Shown here piece after piece: positions 24,573 to 33,266 of a DNA stretch of 64,000 nucleotides. The notes under the pieces were generated by a model that worked only from the letters and a program-made list of their open reading frames with translations, searched no databases and had not been told where the DNA came from. Source of the stretch: Paracoccus aerius (lineage in GTDB: Bacteria; Pseudomonadota; Alphaproteobacteria; Rhodobacterales; Rhodobacteraceae); the NCBI RefSeq assembly GCF_014656455.1, contig NZ_BNCL01000002.1:62001-126000 (forward strand), in the 5' to 3' direction. A program made the translations under genes and the position numbers. The stretch's first letter is position 1, and each line of letters starts with the position of its first letter.

Positions 24573-25025
24573 ATGATCACGCAGAAGATGAAATACGCGC
24601 TGAAAGCGATGCTGGTGCTGGGGGACGAGGCTGCCCAGCCCAACCCCGAGGCCTTGACCATCGAAAAGATCGCCCGGCGGTCGGACACGCCGAAACGCTT
24701 TCTGGAACAGATTCTTCTGGAGATCCGCAACGCGGGCATGGTCAGTTCGATCCGCGGCCGGTCGGGCGGCTATCTGCTGATCAAGCGGCCCAGCGACATC
24801 TCCATATCGGAACTGCTGCGTCTGATCGACGGCCCGATTGCCCCCCTGCCCTGCCTGTCGCGCCGCGCCTATCAACGCTGCGAGGACTGCCGGGACGAGG
24901 CGTCCTGCCGCATCCGCAAGGTCTTCGCCGAAATCTTCTGGTCCTACCTCATCCTAATCGAATCGCTGACGCTCGAGGACATGCTGCGGTCCGAACAGGT
25001 CGCCGAACAGGTGATCGGCGCCTAG
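24573..25025 (+). CDS. Rrf2-family regulator with four-cysteine motif
   Basis: 150-residue winged-helix regulator, beginning MITQKMKYALKAMLVLGDEA and containing the recognition region RFLEQILLEIRNAGMVSSIRG. Four cysteines (94, 103, 106, 112; PCLSRRAYQRCEDCRDEASC) sit where IscR and NsrR carry their Fe-S ligands, although the spacing C-x8-C-x2-C-x5-C differs from IscR. It could sense Fe-S status, NO or redox, or bind zinc. No isc/suf genes are adjacent. Its TAG stop interlocks with that of the converging pseudouridine synthase gene in CTAG. Confidence 0.92.
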   Translation: MITQKMKYALKAMLVLGDEAAQPNPEALTIEKIARRSDTPKRFLEQILLEIRNAGMVSSIRGRSGGYLLIKRPSDISISELLRLIDGPIAPLPCLSRRAYQRCEDCRDEASCRIRKVFAEIFWSYLILIESLTLEDMLRSEQVAEQVIGA

Positions 25026-25672
25026 AACGGCGCGGGCTGGCTGAAGGTGACCTGCACGCCGCTGTCGGGATGGCGCAGGCGCAGGCTTTCTGCGTGCAGC
25101 ATCAGGCGCGGATGATCGGCGGCGGCACCGGTCGCGTAAAGCGGATCGCCCAGGATCGGATGGCCGGTTTCGGCCATGTGGACGCGCAACTGGTGGCTGC
25201 GGCCGGTCAGCGGGAACAGCCGGACCCGCGTTTCGGCGTCCGTGGCGCGGATCACCCGCCAGTCAGTCTGCGCCGGGCGGCCCTGCTCGTGGTCGACTTT
25301 CTGGCGCGGCCGGTTCGGCCAATCGACGATCAGCGGCAGATCGACGGTGCCGGCCTTGGGTTCCAGCCGTCCGGCCAACCGGGCGAGATAGGCCTTCTTG
25401 ACGCGGCGTTCCTCGAACTGCCGGGACAGGGTCCGCTGCGCGTGGGGCGTCAGCCCGAAGACCATCACGCCCGAGGTGTCCTGGTCCAGCCGATGGACCA
25501 GCAGCACGGTCGGGAAGGCGCCGCGCAACCGGTTGATCAGGCAGTCGTCCTTGCCCTCGCCCCGGCCCGGCACGGACAGAAGGCCGGCGGGCTTGTCGAC
25601 CACCAGGATCTCGTGGTCGGCGTGCAGGACCTTCGGTGCCTCGGACGGCGGGGCATAGGGAAAATCGCTCAC
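25022..25672 (-). CDS. RluA-family RNA pseudouridine synthase
   Basis: 216-residue pseudouridine synthase. The catalytic Asp lies in VHRLDQDTSGVMVFG; substrate and fold motifs ILVVDKPAGLLSVPGRG, KKAYLARLAG and LTGRSHQLRVHMAETGHPIL are all present. It lacks an S4 domain, as in RluA and TruC. GTG at 25672 overlaps the lysE stop (GTGA), and no other start fits. Exact target (23S rRNA or tRNA) is unresolved. Confidence 0.93.
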   Translation of the reverse strand: MSDFPYAPPSEAPKVLHADHEILVVDKPAGLLSVPGRGEGKDDCLINRLRGAFPTVLLVHRLDQDTSGVMVFGLTPHAQRTLSRQFEERRVKKAYLARLAGRLEPKAGTVDLPLIVDWPNRPRQKVDHEQGRPAQTDWRVIRATDAETRVRLFPLTGRSHQLRVHMAETGHPILGDPLYATGAAADHPRLMLHAESLRLRHPDSGVQVTFSQPAPF

Positions 25673-26295
25673 TTCGCGACCAGCCGGAACGCCAGGCCCG
25701 CGAACATCACCGCGGCGATCTTGTTGATCAGCCCCAGGCGCTTGCCGATCACGTGGCCCGCATAGCCCGCGACGATGCCATAGCCCATCGTGACCAGCGT
25801 GCCGGTAAAGGTGAAGATCAGCCCCAAGCCCAGGATCTGCTGCCAGACCGGGCCCCAGGCGGGATTGGTGAACTGCGGCAGGAAGGCCAGCAGGAACAGC
25901 ACCGGCTTGGGGTTCAGCGCATTGGACAGGAAGCCGCGCCGGATGATGGTCCAGGGCCGGACGCTGCCCCGCGCCGAAGGATCCGCCGGACCCGCCCGCC
26001 AGCTTCTCCAGGCCAGCCACAGCAGATAGGCCGCGCCTGCATACTTGACTGCCAGCAGCGCCTCGGGATGGGCGGCGACGACCGCGCCCAGGCCCACGGT
26101 CGCCAGCGTCACATGCATCAGGACGCCCAGGCCCACGCCAAAGCCCGCAAGAGCGCCCGCCCGCGGCCCGCCCTGGATGCCGCAGGCACTGGCGAAGAAC
26201 ACGTCCTGCCCCGGCGCCACGTTCAGCATCAGCCCGCCCGCGACAAAGGTCGCCAGTTGCGCCAGGGGGATGTTCGCGACGGTGTCCCAGATCAT
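25669..26295 (-). CDS. LysE-family amino-acid exporter
   Basis: 208-residue membrane protein with about six hydrophobic segments. LysE/RhtB landmarks: LMLNVAPGQDVFFASACGIQ near residue 25, GFGVGLGVLMH, YLLWLAWRSWR, and the NPKPVLFLLAFLPQF segment near residue 115. The ATG overlaps the upstream GFA gene stop as ATGA; its own stop overlaps the RluA start. The transported amino acid is not predictable. Confidence 0.94.
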   Translation of the reverse strand: MIWDTVANIPLAQLATFVAGGLMLNVAPGQDVFFASACGIQGGPRAGALAGFGVGLGVLMHVTLATVGLGAVVAAHPEALLAVKYAGAAYLLWLAWRSWRAGPADPSARGSVRPWTIIRRGFLSNALNPKPVLFLLAFLPQFTNPAWGPVWQQILGLGLIFTFTGTLVTMGYGIVAGYAGHVIGKRLGLINKIAAVMFAGLAFRLVAK

Positions 26296-26669
26296 CCCTG
26301 CGGATCCTGCGGCAATCCGTCGGCAATGTCGTAGTAGTCGCCCTTGTCGGCAACGAAGATATGCCCCGCCATCCGCAGGCCGGTGGGGCTGTCCACGGCG
26401 CCCGGCGCGACCTCGATCCCGCCGCGGTCCCGCCTGCGCCAGAACAGGCTGCTGCCGCATTCGGGGCAGAAGCCGCGCTCGGCCTCCTCCGAGGATCGGA
26501 ACCACTTCACCTCGCCCCGGATCGTCAGGTCGGCGGTCTCGGCCGCGGCCCAGACATGGCCCGACCAGCGGCGGCACTGGCTGCAATGGCAGGCGCGCAG
26601 GTCATCGCCGCCCCAGCGGCCCGCAAAGGTGACGGCGCCGCACAGGCAGCGCCCGGTGAAGTCAGACAT
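26292..26669 (-). CDS. GFA-family (CENP-V/GFA fold) zinc protein
   Basis: 125-residue protein of the glutathione-dependent formaldehyde-activating fold. Zinc-binding cysteines occur as CLCGAV, CHCSQCRRWSG and FCPECGSSLFW. Most members are not true formaldehyde enzymes, so a precise role cannot be given. ATG at 26669 lies inside the 3' end of the GAF-domain gene (eight-base overlap); an in-frame TTG at 26675 is a weaker alternative. Part of a four-gene overlapping run. Confidence 0.92.
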   Translation of the reverse strand: MSDFTGRCLCGAVTFAGRWGGDDLRACHCSQCRRWSGHVWAAAETADLTIRGEVKWFRSSEEAERGFCPECGSSLFWRRRDRGGIEVAPGAVDSPTGLRMAGHIFVADKGDYYDIADGLPQDPQG

Positions 26670-27114
26670 GGGCAAAGACCTCCTCCAGGATGGCGGCCAG
26701 ACGGGCGGCGTCTTCGTCGGTGAAGGCGTCCGGCTGGTCGCTGTCGATGTCCAGCACGCCGATCAGCCGCCCGTCCTTGCCCCAGAAGGGCAGCACGATC
26801 TCGGACCGGGTGGAACTGGCGCAGGCGATATGACCGGGAAAGGCGTCCACGTCGGGGACAAGCTGCACCTGACCCGTGCGCGCCGCAGCCCCGCAGACCC
26901 CGCGCGAGAAGGGGATCACCAGGCAGCCGTGGCCGCCCTGGTAGGGACCGATCTTCAGCAACTCGGGCGCGACCACGCGATAGAAGCCGGTCCAGTCGAA
27001 GCGGTCGTCGGACTGGTGGATTTCGCAGGCCAGCGTGGCCATCAGCGCGACCTCGTCGGTCTCGCCTTCGGTCAGGGCGCGGATTCGGGCGGCAAGGGCG
27101 TCGTAGTCGGTCAT
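26662..27114 (-). CDS. GAF-domain free methionine-(R)-sulfoxide reductase
   Basis: 150-residue single GAF domain of the fRMsr (YebR/MsrC) family, which reduces free methionine-R-sulfoxide. The three family cysteines are visible at 64 (GCLVIPF), 74 (GVCGAA) and 98 (HIACAS), along with DWTGFYRV and VLPFWGKDGRLIGVLDIDSD. First gene of the overlapping fRMsr-gfa-lysE-rluA set and divergent from the histidine kinase gene. It suggests oxidative-damage repair. Confidence 0.93.
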   Translation of the reverse strand: MTDYDALAARIRALTEGETDEVALMATLACEIHQSDDRFDWTGFYRVVAPELLKIGPYQGGHGCLVIPFSRGVCGAAARTGQVQLVPDVDAFPGHIACASSTRSEIVLPFWGKDGRLIGVLDIDSDQPDAFTDEDAARLAAILEEVFAHV

Positions 27115-27200
27115 GGCTTCCTTCTATGCCGGGCGCGCGGGCGCGAAAAGCGGCGATTGCGGCATTTACGCGACCGGGCCGCTCGGCCAATCTGCGCGCC

Positions 27201-28523
27201 ATGAACCGGCTTTCCCTGACGCAGCGCATTCTTCTGGTGATCCTGGCCGTGCAGGCGGCGCTGTTCGCGGCGCTTGCCGCGGCCAGCCTGGAAGGCGCGC
27301 GCCGCGACATCGCCACGGAAACCCGGCTGGCGGTGGACACGGCGCGCGCCCTGGTGCTGGCGACGGTCGGGACCATGCATGGCGCCGTGCCGCCCGACCG
27401 GATCATGCAGCTTCTGCCCGAACGCCTGGTCGTGCCCCGCCACGTGACCCTGGGCACGGTGGACATCCTGGACGGCGTCGTGCGCCGCGCCCCCGCGCCC
27501 GCCGCCGCGCATCGGTCGGCGCCGGGATGGTTCGCCCTGCTGGTTGCGCCGGATCTGCTGGAAACGCGGCTGCCGGTGGTGATCCAGGGCCGCCCGCGTG
27601 GCTATGTCTTCATCGCCACGGACCCCGCCGAGGAGATCGCCCTGGCCTGGCGCAACCTGTCGGCCTTCCTGGGGTTGGCCGCACTGGCATCCGTGGTGCA
27701 AGGGCTGCTGATCCTGCTGGCGACGCGGCAGGCGCTGCGCCCGGTCATGGCCATCGCCAGCCGCTTGGCCGACCTGCGCCGCGGAGACCTTGCGGCGCGC
27801 GTGGGGCCGGTGGCACAGCGCGACCTGACCCCCATCGCGGCAGGTGTGGACGACCTGGCGCAGGCCTTGCAACAGGCGCAGGCCGACCGCGCCCGGCTGC
27901 AGCGCCGCGTGGTGACGCGCGGCGACGAGGAACGCAAGGCGGTCGCCCGCGACCTTCATGACGAGATGGGCCCCTGCCTGTTCGGCCTGCGGGTCGAGGC
28001 CGACGCCCTGCGCCAAGCCGCAACCACGCCCGCCATCGAGGCCCATGCCCAGGCCATTGCCCAGATCGCCGAGGAAATCGCCCGCGTGAACCGCGCCCTG
28101 CTGGGCGACCTGCGGCCGATGGCGATCGGGCAGTTGCCGCTGGCCACGGTCCTGGGGGATTACGTGGCCGACCTGGGGCGGCGCTTCCCGGATCTGGATA
28201 TCGACCTGGACCTGGCCCCCGGCATGCCCGAACCGGATGAGGCGACTGCCCTGACCCTGTTCCGCATCCTGCAGGAAGGCACCACCAACGCCCTGCGCCA
28301 TGCCGGGGCGGAACGCGTCATCGTACGGTTGTGGACAGATCCCGCGCATTGGCGGATGGTGCTGTCCGACGACGGCCGTGGCATGGCGCCGGGCAGCCGC
28401 GAAGGCACCGGCTTGACCGGGATGCGCGAACGCATCACCCTGCTGGGCGGCGATTTGACCTTGTCCTCGGGGGCGGGGGGAACCACCATCAGCGCCAGCC
28501 TGCCCCTGCCGCAGGCGGAATGA
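27201..28523 (+). CDS. Membrane sensor histidine kinase (NarL-partner type, MoxY-like)
   Basis: 440 residues. An N-terminal transmembrane helix (about 9-30), a periplasmic sensor of about 125 residues, a second helix (about 152-175), a HAMP-like linker, the HisKA_3 phosphoacceptor in ARDLHDEMGP (His253), and a HATPase domain (EGTTNALRHAGA, DDGRGMAPG, GTGLTGMRERI). The sensor resembles the LapD/MoxY N-terminal type. I used the ATG at 27201; an earlier in-frame ATG at 27126 adds an Arg/Ala-rich stretch. It pairs with the LuxR regulator 13 bases downstream. The signal is unknown. Confidence 0.93.
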   Translation: MNRLSLTQRILLVILAVQAALFAALAAASLEGARRDIATETRLAVDTARALVLATVGTMHGAVPPDRIMQLLPERLVVPRHVTLGTVDILDGVVRRAPAPAAAHRSAPGWFALLVAPDLLETRLPVVIQGRPRGYVFIATDPAEEIALAWRNLSAFLGLAALASVVQGLLILLATRQALRPVMAIASRLADLRRGDLAARVGPVAQRDLTPIAAGVDDLAQALQQAQADRARLQRRVVTRGDEERKAVARDLHDEMGPCLFGLRVEADALRQAATTPAIEAHAQAIAQIAEEIARVNRALLGDLRPMAIGQLPLATVLGDYVADLGRRFPDLDIDLDLAPGMPEPDEATALTLFRILQEGTTNALRHAGAERVIVRLWTDPAHWRMVLSDDGRGMAPGSREGTGLTGMRERITLLGGDLTLSSGAGGTTISASLPLPQAE

Positions 28524-28536
28524 AGGCCAAGACCAG

Positions 28537-29160
28537 ATGAAATCCGCGCTTGTCATCGACGACCACCCGATCACCCACCTGGGCGCGAACCGCCTTTTGC
28601 GCGACCTGGGATACGACCGGATCGGCCAGGCCATGTCGGGCGAGGATGCCCTTGCACAACTGTCGGACGGCGAGGCGCCGGACCTGATCGTCCTGGACAT
28701 CAGCCTGCCGGGGGCGGGGGGGCTGGACCTGGTGACGCCCTTGCGCGACGCCGCGCCCGATGCGCGGATCCTGATCTTCTCGATGAACGACCAGACCGGC
28801 TTTGCAGCCCGTGCCCTGCAGGCCGGCGCGCAGGGTTTCCTGTCCAAGAACGCGCCCCCCGCCGATTTCCGCGAGGCGGTGCGGGTTCTGGAAACGGGTG
28901 AATTCTATCTGTCGCCCAAGCACGCGATGGCGCTTGCCACGCTGCGGGCGGGGGCCTCGGCCGATCCGCTGGGGGCGTTGTCGGACCGCGAGCGGCAGGT
29001 TCTGGCGCTGATCGGCCGGGGCTTCAGCCTGCAGGCCATCGCGGACGAGCTGGAGGTCAGCTACAAGACGGCAGCCAATACCTCGTCGGCGCTGAAGAAG
29101 AAGCTGGGCGTGGACGGTATCAACGGGCTGATGAAATTCGCCCTGGACAGCGGGGTATGA
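28537..29160 (+). CDS. LuxR/NarL-family response regulator
   Basis: 207 residues: receiver domain with phospho-acceptor Asp54 (IVLDISLPG), acidic pocket residues in VIDDHP, Lys in FLSKNAP, and a C-terminal LuxR helix-turn-helix (LSDRERQVLALIGRGFSLQA, then IADELEVSYKTAANTSSALK). Cognate partner of the preceding kinase. Its stop overlaps the DUF2478 start (ATGA), so the next genes are probably in the same operon. Confidence 0.95.
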   Translation: MKSALVIDDHPITHLGANRLLRDLGYDRIGQAMSGEDALAQLSDGEAPDLIVLDISLPGAGGLDLVTPLRDAAPDARILIFSMNDQTGFAARALQAGAQGFLSKNAPPADFREAVRVLETGEFYLSPKHAMALATLRAGASADPLGALSDRERQVLALIGRGFSLQAIADELEVSYKTAANTSSALKKKLGVDGINGLMKFALDSGV

Positions 29161-29678
29161 CGGCCATGCTGGGATGGTTCAGCCTTGAAGACGACGCCCC
29201 GCCCGGCGAGGCCGACCGGATCCTCGCCCGCCTGACCGCCAGCCTTGCCGATGCGGGGCTGCGGCTGGCCGGGGCCGTGCAGGTAAACACGGATCGTGGC
29301 GCCGACTGCGCCTGCGACATGGACGTGCTTGTCATCGGCGAGGAGGACATGCCGATCCGCATATCCCAGTCACTGGGGGGCGGGTCCAGCGGTTGCCGGC
29401 TGGATCCCGGTGCGCTGGAAGTGGCAGCGGCGCGAGTCTCGGTCCGGCTAGCGGGGGCGGAACTGCTGATCCTGCCCAAGTTCGGCCGGCAAGAGGCCAT
29501 CGGCCGCGGCTTTCGCAGCGTGATCGCGCAGGCCGTGGCACAGGACGTGCCGGTCCTGCTGCATGTGCCCCCTGAACAGCGCGAGGATTTCGCCCGCTTT
29601 TGCGACGGGATGGGCCAGCATGTCGCCCCGGGGGCCCTGGCTGAATGGTGCCTGGATCAGGTCACGGGCGTGCAGTGA
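29157..29678 (+). CDS. DUF2478-family protein
   Basis: 173-residue protein. The C-terminal half reads LLILPKFGRQEAIGRGFRSV, the feature I associate with DUF2478, a family often seen near molybdate transport or nucleoside-triphosphatase-like genes. A CACDMDVLV segment with two cysteines lies in the first half. Function unknown. It overlaps the response regulator gene upstream and the TusA-like gene downstream (GTGA), which points to a coupled redox or sulfur/metal role. Confidence 0.82.
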   Translation: MTAMLGWFSLEDDAPPGEADRILARLTASLADAGLRLAGAVQVNTDRGADCACDMDVLVIGEEDMPIRISQSLGGGSSGCRLDPGALEVAAARVSVRLAGAELLILPKFGRQEAIGRGFRSVIAQAVAQDVPVLLHVPPEQREDFARFCDGMGQHVAPGALAEWCLDQVTGVQ

Positions 29679-29953
29679 CCGAAGACCCGGTGATCGATGC
29701 GCGCGGGCTGTTGTGCCCGCTGCCGGTGCTGCGGCTGCGCAAGCTGCTGCTGGACCAGCCGCCGGGGGCACGGGTGCGGCTGTGGGCCACCGATGCCATG
29801 GCGCAGGTCGATGTTCCGCATTTCTGCGACACCGGCGGGCACCGTCTGGTCAGTCAGAGCGACATCGGCGGCGGCGTTCGCGAATTCACCGTGGAAAGGG
29901 GGACTTCCGCCCCCGCGGCTGCCGTGGCGGCCTCACCCCCCGAGGATGTTTAG
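29675..29953 (+). CDS. TusA-family sulfurtransferase
   Basis: 92-residue SirA/TusA-like protein that carries persulfide sulfur on the conserved Cys in DARGLLCPLPVLRLRKLL. GTG at 29675 overlaps the DUF2478 stop and gives the family N-terminus VTEDPVIDARGL. Such carriers supply sulfur for tRNA thiolation, molybdopterin or sulfur oxidation. Its TAG stop falls inside dispersed element copy C. Confidence 0.9.
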   Translation: MTEDPVIDARGLLCPLPVLRLRKLLLDQPPGARVRLWATDAMAQVDVPHFCDTGGHRLVSQSDIGGGVREFTVERGTSAPAAAVAASPPEDV

Positions 29954-29965
29954 GCACAGAAGATG
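29936..29965 (+). repeat. Dispersed element, copy C
   Basis: CCCCCGAGGATGTTTAG then GCACAGAAGATG, matching copies B and D. Here it contains both the TAG stop of the tusA-like gene (29951-29953) and the ATG start of the AEC transporter gene (29963-29965). Confidence 0.5.
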
Positions 29966-30889
29966 CTGGCGGTCTTTCTGAAAACCCTGCCCTTCTTCGG
30001 GCTGATCGGGCTGGGCTGGCTGGCCGCCCGCACGCGGTTCTTTCCGCAGGAAGGCGCGGCATGGCTGACGAAGTTCGTCTTCTATTTCGCGCTGTCGGCG
30101 ATGCTGTTCCGCTTTGGCGCCCGGCTGGATCTGGCGGCGCTGTTCGACGGGCGGTTCGTCCTGGCCTATCTGGGGGGGTCGCTTGCGGTCTGGATGATCG
30201 GCCTGGCCGCCGCCCGGGCCCGCGGCCTGCCCGTGGCCGAGGCGGCGATGGAGGCGCAGTGCTGCATGATCGGCAACACCGGCTTTCTGGGGGTGCCGAT
30301 GCTGGTGGTGCTGCTGGGCGAACAGGCCGTCGGGCCGGTCCTGATGGTGCTGACCATCGACATGCTGGTCTTTTCCACCCTGATCACCCTGATCATCCAT
30401 GCCGGCCGCAGCGGCGGGCTGCGTTTGGCGACGGTGATCCCGATCCTGCGGGGCATCGTCGCCAACCCGATGATCCTGTCGATGGTTGCGGGCCTGGCTT
30501 GGGCGCAGATGCGCCTGCCCCTGCCCGTCCCCCTGGACGAGTTCCTGGCCATGCTGGGTGCTGCGGCCACGCCCGGCGCGCTGTTCGCCATCGGCGCCAG
30601 CCTGGCGGGGCGGCGGATCGGGCGACTTGCGGCCTCGGCCTGGCTAAGCGGAGCCAAGCTGGTCCTGCATCCGCTGGCCGTGGGACTGGCAGCCTGGGCG
30701 CTGCGCGTCGAGCCGGTGGCGGCAGGCGTCATGGTCGCGGCGGCGGCCCTGCCGGTGGCGGGCAATGTCTATATCCTGGCGCAGTATTTCGGCGTGGCCC
30801 AGCAGAGGGTATCGGCGGCAATCCTGATTTCGACCGCAGCCAGCATCGTGACGATACCGCTGGTGATGCTGCTGATCGGGCAGGCCTGA
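29963..30889 (+). CDS. AEC-family permease (auxin efflux carrier-like)
   Basis: 308-residue membrane protein with about ten hydrophobic segments in two repeats: KTLPFFGLIGLGWLAARTRF at the N-terminus, CCMIGNTGFLGVPMLVVLLG near residue 95 and LPVAGNVYILAQYFGVAQQR near residue 265 are family landmarks. Bacterial AEC members export malonate, malate or amino acids; the substrate here is unknown. It starts within the dispersed element right after the tusA-like gene. Confidence 0.93.
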   Translation: MLAVFLKTLPFFGLIGLGWLAARTRFFPQEGAAWLTKFVFYFALSAMLFRFGARLDLAALFDGRFVLAYLGGSLAVWMIGLAAARARGLPVAEAAMEAQCCMIGNTGFLGVPMLVVLLGEQAVGPVLMVLTIDMLVFSTLITLIIHAGRSGGLRLATVIPILRGIVANPMILSMVAGLAWAQMRLPLPVPLDEFLAMLGAAATPGALFAIGASLAGRRIGRLAASAWLSGAKLVLHPLAVGLAAWALRVEPVAAGVMVAAAALPVAGNVYILAQYFGVAQQRVSAAILISTAASIVTIPLVMLLIGQA

Positions 30890-30907
30890 GGGGATTATCG
30901 GGATAAA

Positions 30908-30984
30908 TGGTCGGAGCGAGAGGATTCGAACCTCCGACCCCCTGCTCCCGAAGCAGGTGCGCTACCAGGCTGCGCTACGCTCCG
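30908..30984 (-). tRNA. tRNA-Pro(CGG)
   Basis: 77-nucleotide cloverleaf on the minus strand. The acceptor stem starts CGGAGCG and pairs with CGCTCCG-A; the D-arm is AGCGCAGCCTGGTAGCGC, the anticodon stem-loop CCTGC-TTCGGGA-GCAGG gives anticodon CGG, the T-arm contains GGTTCGAATCC, and the 3' CCA is encoded (30908-30910). Confidence 0.96.
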
Positions 30985-31031
30985 ACCGTGACGGGGCAGG
31001 TAGCGCGGGGCCGGGCGGATTGCAAGCCCCG

Positions 31032-31991
31032 TCAGGGCCGCGGCGGCCATATTCTTTGCAGAAGCGTCGTGCGTGGCGCCGTTACCGTTTCCGCCCGGAT
31101 GCGCGAGGCGATTACCGGGCGGTTGGCCGAATTGCCGCCGCGCCCCTCGCGCCAGACGATATAGATGCCCGATGCGATGATGATGGTGGCGCCCCCGAAG
31201 GTGGGCAGGTCCAGAACCTCGTTGAAGAAGATCCAGCCATAGGCGGTGGCCCAGAGGATCTGGGAATACTGCATCGGCGCGACGATCGCGGCCTCTCCGG
31301 CCCGGTAGGCCAGGATCAGCAGGAAGCCCGCGACAAGGCCAAGGCAGGCGATCACCCCTGCAAGCGCCAGATGCGCCAGTTCCATCGGCCGGTAATCAAC
31401 CGCAAGCGAGGCGCCGGTGGCCAGGAAGTTGCCCAGCATCGGCCACATCAACAGCACCAGCGGGCGTTCCGACCGGCCCAGCTTGCGCAGGATCACCGCC
31501 GTCGTGGCCGAAGCGATGGCCGAGGCGAGCGCCGCAAGGTGGCCCCATTCCAGCGGCTGTGCGCCCGGGCGCAGCACGACCAGCACCCCCAGAAGGCCGA
31601 TCACCACCGCCGCCCAGCGATGCAGGCCAACCTTTTCCCCCAGGATCGGGATCGACAGGATCGTGACCAGCAGCGGCGCCGCGAACAGGATCGAATAAAC
31701 CTGCGCCAATGGCAGTCGGGAAAAGGCGAAGAAGCTGCCCATCCCGGCGATCACCCCCACCACCGTGCGCACCGCGACCCAGCCGGGATTGGCGGGACGC
31801 AGCGTGCCGGGCGTCGGGTCGCGCATGATGATGACCATCACCAGCGGGAAGGACAGCAGGGACGAAAAGAACAGCACCTGCAGCGCAGGATACTGCGCCC
31901 CAAGCACCTTGATGACCACGTCATGCGTCGCATAGATGCCCATCGCCAGCAGGGCCAGGGCCGCGCCGCGGACGTTGGACGCGGTTTCCAT
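31032..31991 (-). CDS. DMT-superfamily EamA-type transporter
   Basis: 319-residue protein with ten predicted hydrophobic helices in two EamA repeats (GAALALLAMGIYATHDVVIK at the N-terminus; HLALAGVIACLGLVAGFLLI and QYSQILWATAYGWIFFNEVL in the second half). The cytoplasmic C-terminus is extended and basic. The start overlaps the leuB stop as TGATG, so it is translationally coupled to leucine biosynthesis. An amino-acid or metabolite exporter is possible; no substrate evidence. Confidence 0.92.
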   Translation of the reverse strand: METASNVRGAALALLAMGIYATHDVVIKVLGAQYPALQVLFFSSLLSFPLVMVIIMRDPTPGTLRPANPGWVAVRTVVGVIAGMGSFFAFSRLPLAQVYSILFAAPLLVTILSIPILGEKVGLHRWAAVVIGLLGVLVVLRPGAQPLEWGHLAALASAIASATTAVILRKLGRSERPLVLLMWPMLGNFLATGASLAVDYRPMELAHLALAGVIACLGLVAGFLLILAYRAGEAAIVAPMQYSQILWATAYGWIFFNEVLDLPTFGGATIIIASGIYIVWREGRGGNSANRPVIASRIRAETVTAPRTTLLQRIWPPRP

Positions 31992-33115
31992 CAGGCTTGC
32001 GACAGGGCCGCGACGATCCGGTCGCCCATCTCGGCGGTGGACACGGGCGTGCCGCCTTCCGGTCCCATCAGGTCTGCGGTCCGCACGCCGTCGGCCAGCA
32101 CCTTTTCCACCGCCCGTTCCAGATCAGAGGCGGCCTGGCCCTGGTCGAAGGAATAGCGCAGCGCCATGGCGAAGGACAGGATGCAGGCGATGGGGTTGGC
32201 CTTGCCCTGGCCCGCGATGTCGGGGGCGGATCCGTGGACGGGTTCGTACATCGCCTTGGGCCGGCCATTCGCCATCGGCGCGCCCAATGATGCCGAGGGC
32301 AGCATTCCCAGGCTGCCGGTCAGCATGGCGGCGGCATCCGACAGAAGGTCGCCGAACAGGTTGTCGGTCACGATCACGTCGAACTGGCGCGGGTTGCGCA
32401 CCAGCTGCATCGCGCCGTTGTCGGCATACATGTGGGTCAGGTCCACGTCGGGATATTCGTTGTCATGGACCCACTGCACCTCCTCGCGCCAGAGGATGCC
32501 GGATTCCATCACATTGGCCTTCTCCATCGAGCAGACCTTGTTGTTGCGGCGCCGCGCGAGTTCAAAGGCCGAACGGGCCACGCGGCGGATTTCGCCGGAT
32601 GTGTAACGCTGGGTGTTGATGCCGACGCGGCCGCCCTCGTTGTCGGGATTGTTGTCATCGGAATGGATGCCGCGCGGTTCGCCGAAATAGACGCCCGAAG
32701 TCAGTTCCCGCACGATCAGGATGTCGAGGCCCGCCACCACCTCGCGCTTGAGGCTGCTGAAATCGGCAAGCGCGTCAAAGCACTGGGCGGGGCGCAGGTT
32801 GGCGTAAAGGTCCATTTCCTTGCGCAGGCGCAAAAGGCCGCGTTCGGGTTTGACGCTGAAATCCAGCAGGTCGTATTTCGGCCCGCCGACCGCGCCCAGC
32901 AGCACCGCGTCCACCACCTGCGCCTTGACCATCGTCTCGTCCGTCAGGGGCGTTCCATGCGCGTCGTACGAGGCGCCGCCGACCAGGCCTTCGCTGATGT
33001 CGAAGGACATGCCGCGATTGGCCCCGAACCAGTCGATGACCTTTACGACCTCGGCCATGACTTCGGGGCCGATCCCGTCGCCGGGCAGGATGAGAAGCGA
33101 ATAGCTGTCGGACAT
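31991..33115 (-). CDS. leuB: 3-isopropylmalate dehydrogenase
   Basis: 374-residue NAD-dependent decarboxylating dehydrogenase of leucine biosynthesis. Signatures: [68 protein letters not shown] and [20 protein letters not shown]. Length normal, cytoplasmic homodimer expected. leuC/leuD are not visible here. Divergent from an MFS gene across 151 bases. Confidence 0.97.
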   Translation of the reverse strand: MSDSYSLLILPGDGIGPEVMAEVVKVIDWFGANRGMSFDISEGLVGGASYDAHGTPLTDETMVKAQVVDAVLLGAVGGPKYDLLDFSVKPERGLLRLRKEMDLYANLRPAQCFDALADFSSLKREVVAGLDILIVRELTSGVYFGEPRGIHSDDNNPDNEGGRVGINTQRYTSGEIRRVARSAFELARRRNNKVCSMEKANVMESGILWREEVQWVHDNEYPDVDLTHMYADNGAMQLVRNPRQFDVIVTDNLFGDLLSDAAAMLTGSLGMLPSASLGAPMANGRPKAMYEPVHGSAPDIAGQGKANPIACILSFAMALRYSFDQGQAASDLERAVEKVLADGVRTADLMGPEGGTPVSTAEMGDRIVAALSQA

Positions 33116-33266
33116 GGTTCCTCCGGTCCTTGGTCGCGCCGTCGCGTTTGGTGCTAGTCCGCTGGCCGGGGCTGGTCAAGTTGACGCGCGGGGACGATTG
33201 CACATCTTGCACCTTTTGCGGCGATCGCACAGCCTGCGCCCGAAACGCGAGCGGAGAGCGCAAAGA

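Noticed and set aside
30907..31164. 85-codon ORF beginning [18 protein letters not shown]
   Set aside because: It is the well-known spurious translation of the antisense strand of a tRNA gene; the real feature is tRNA-Pro.
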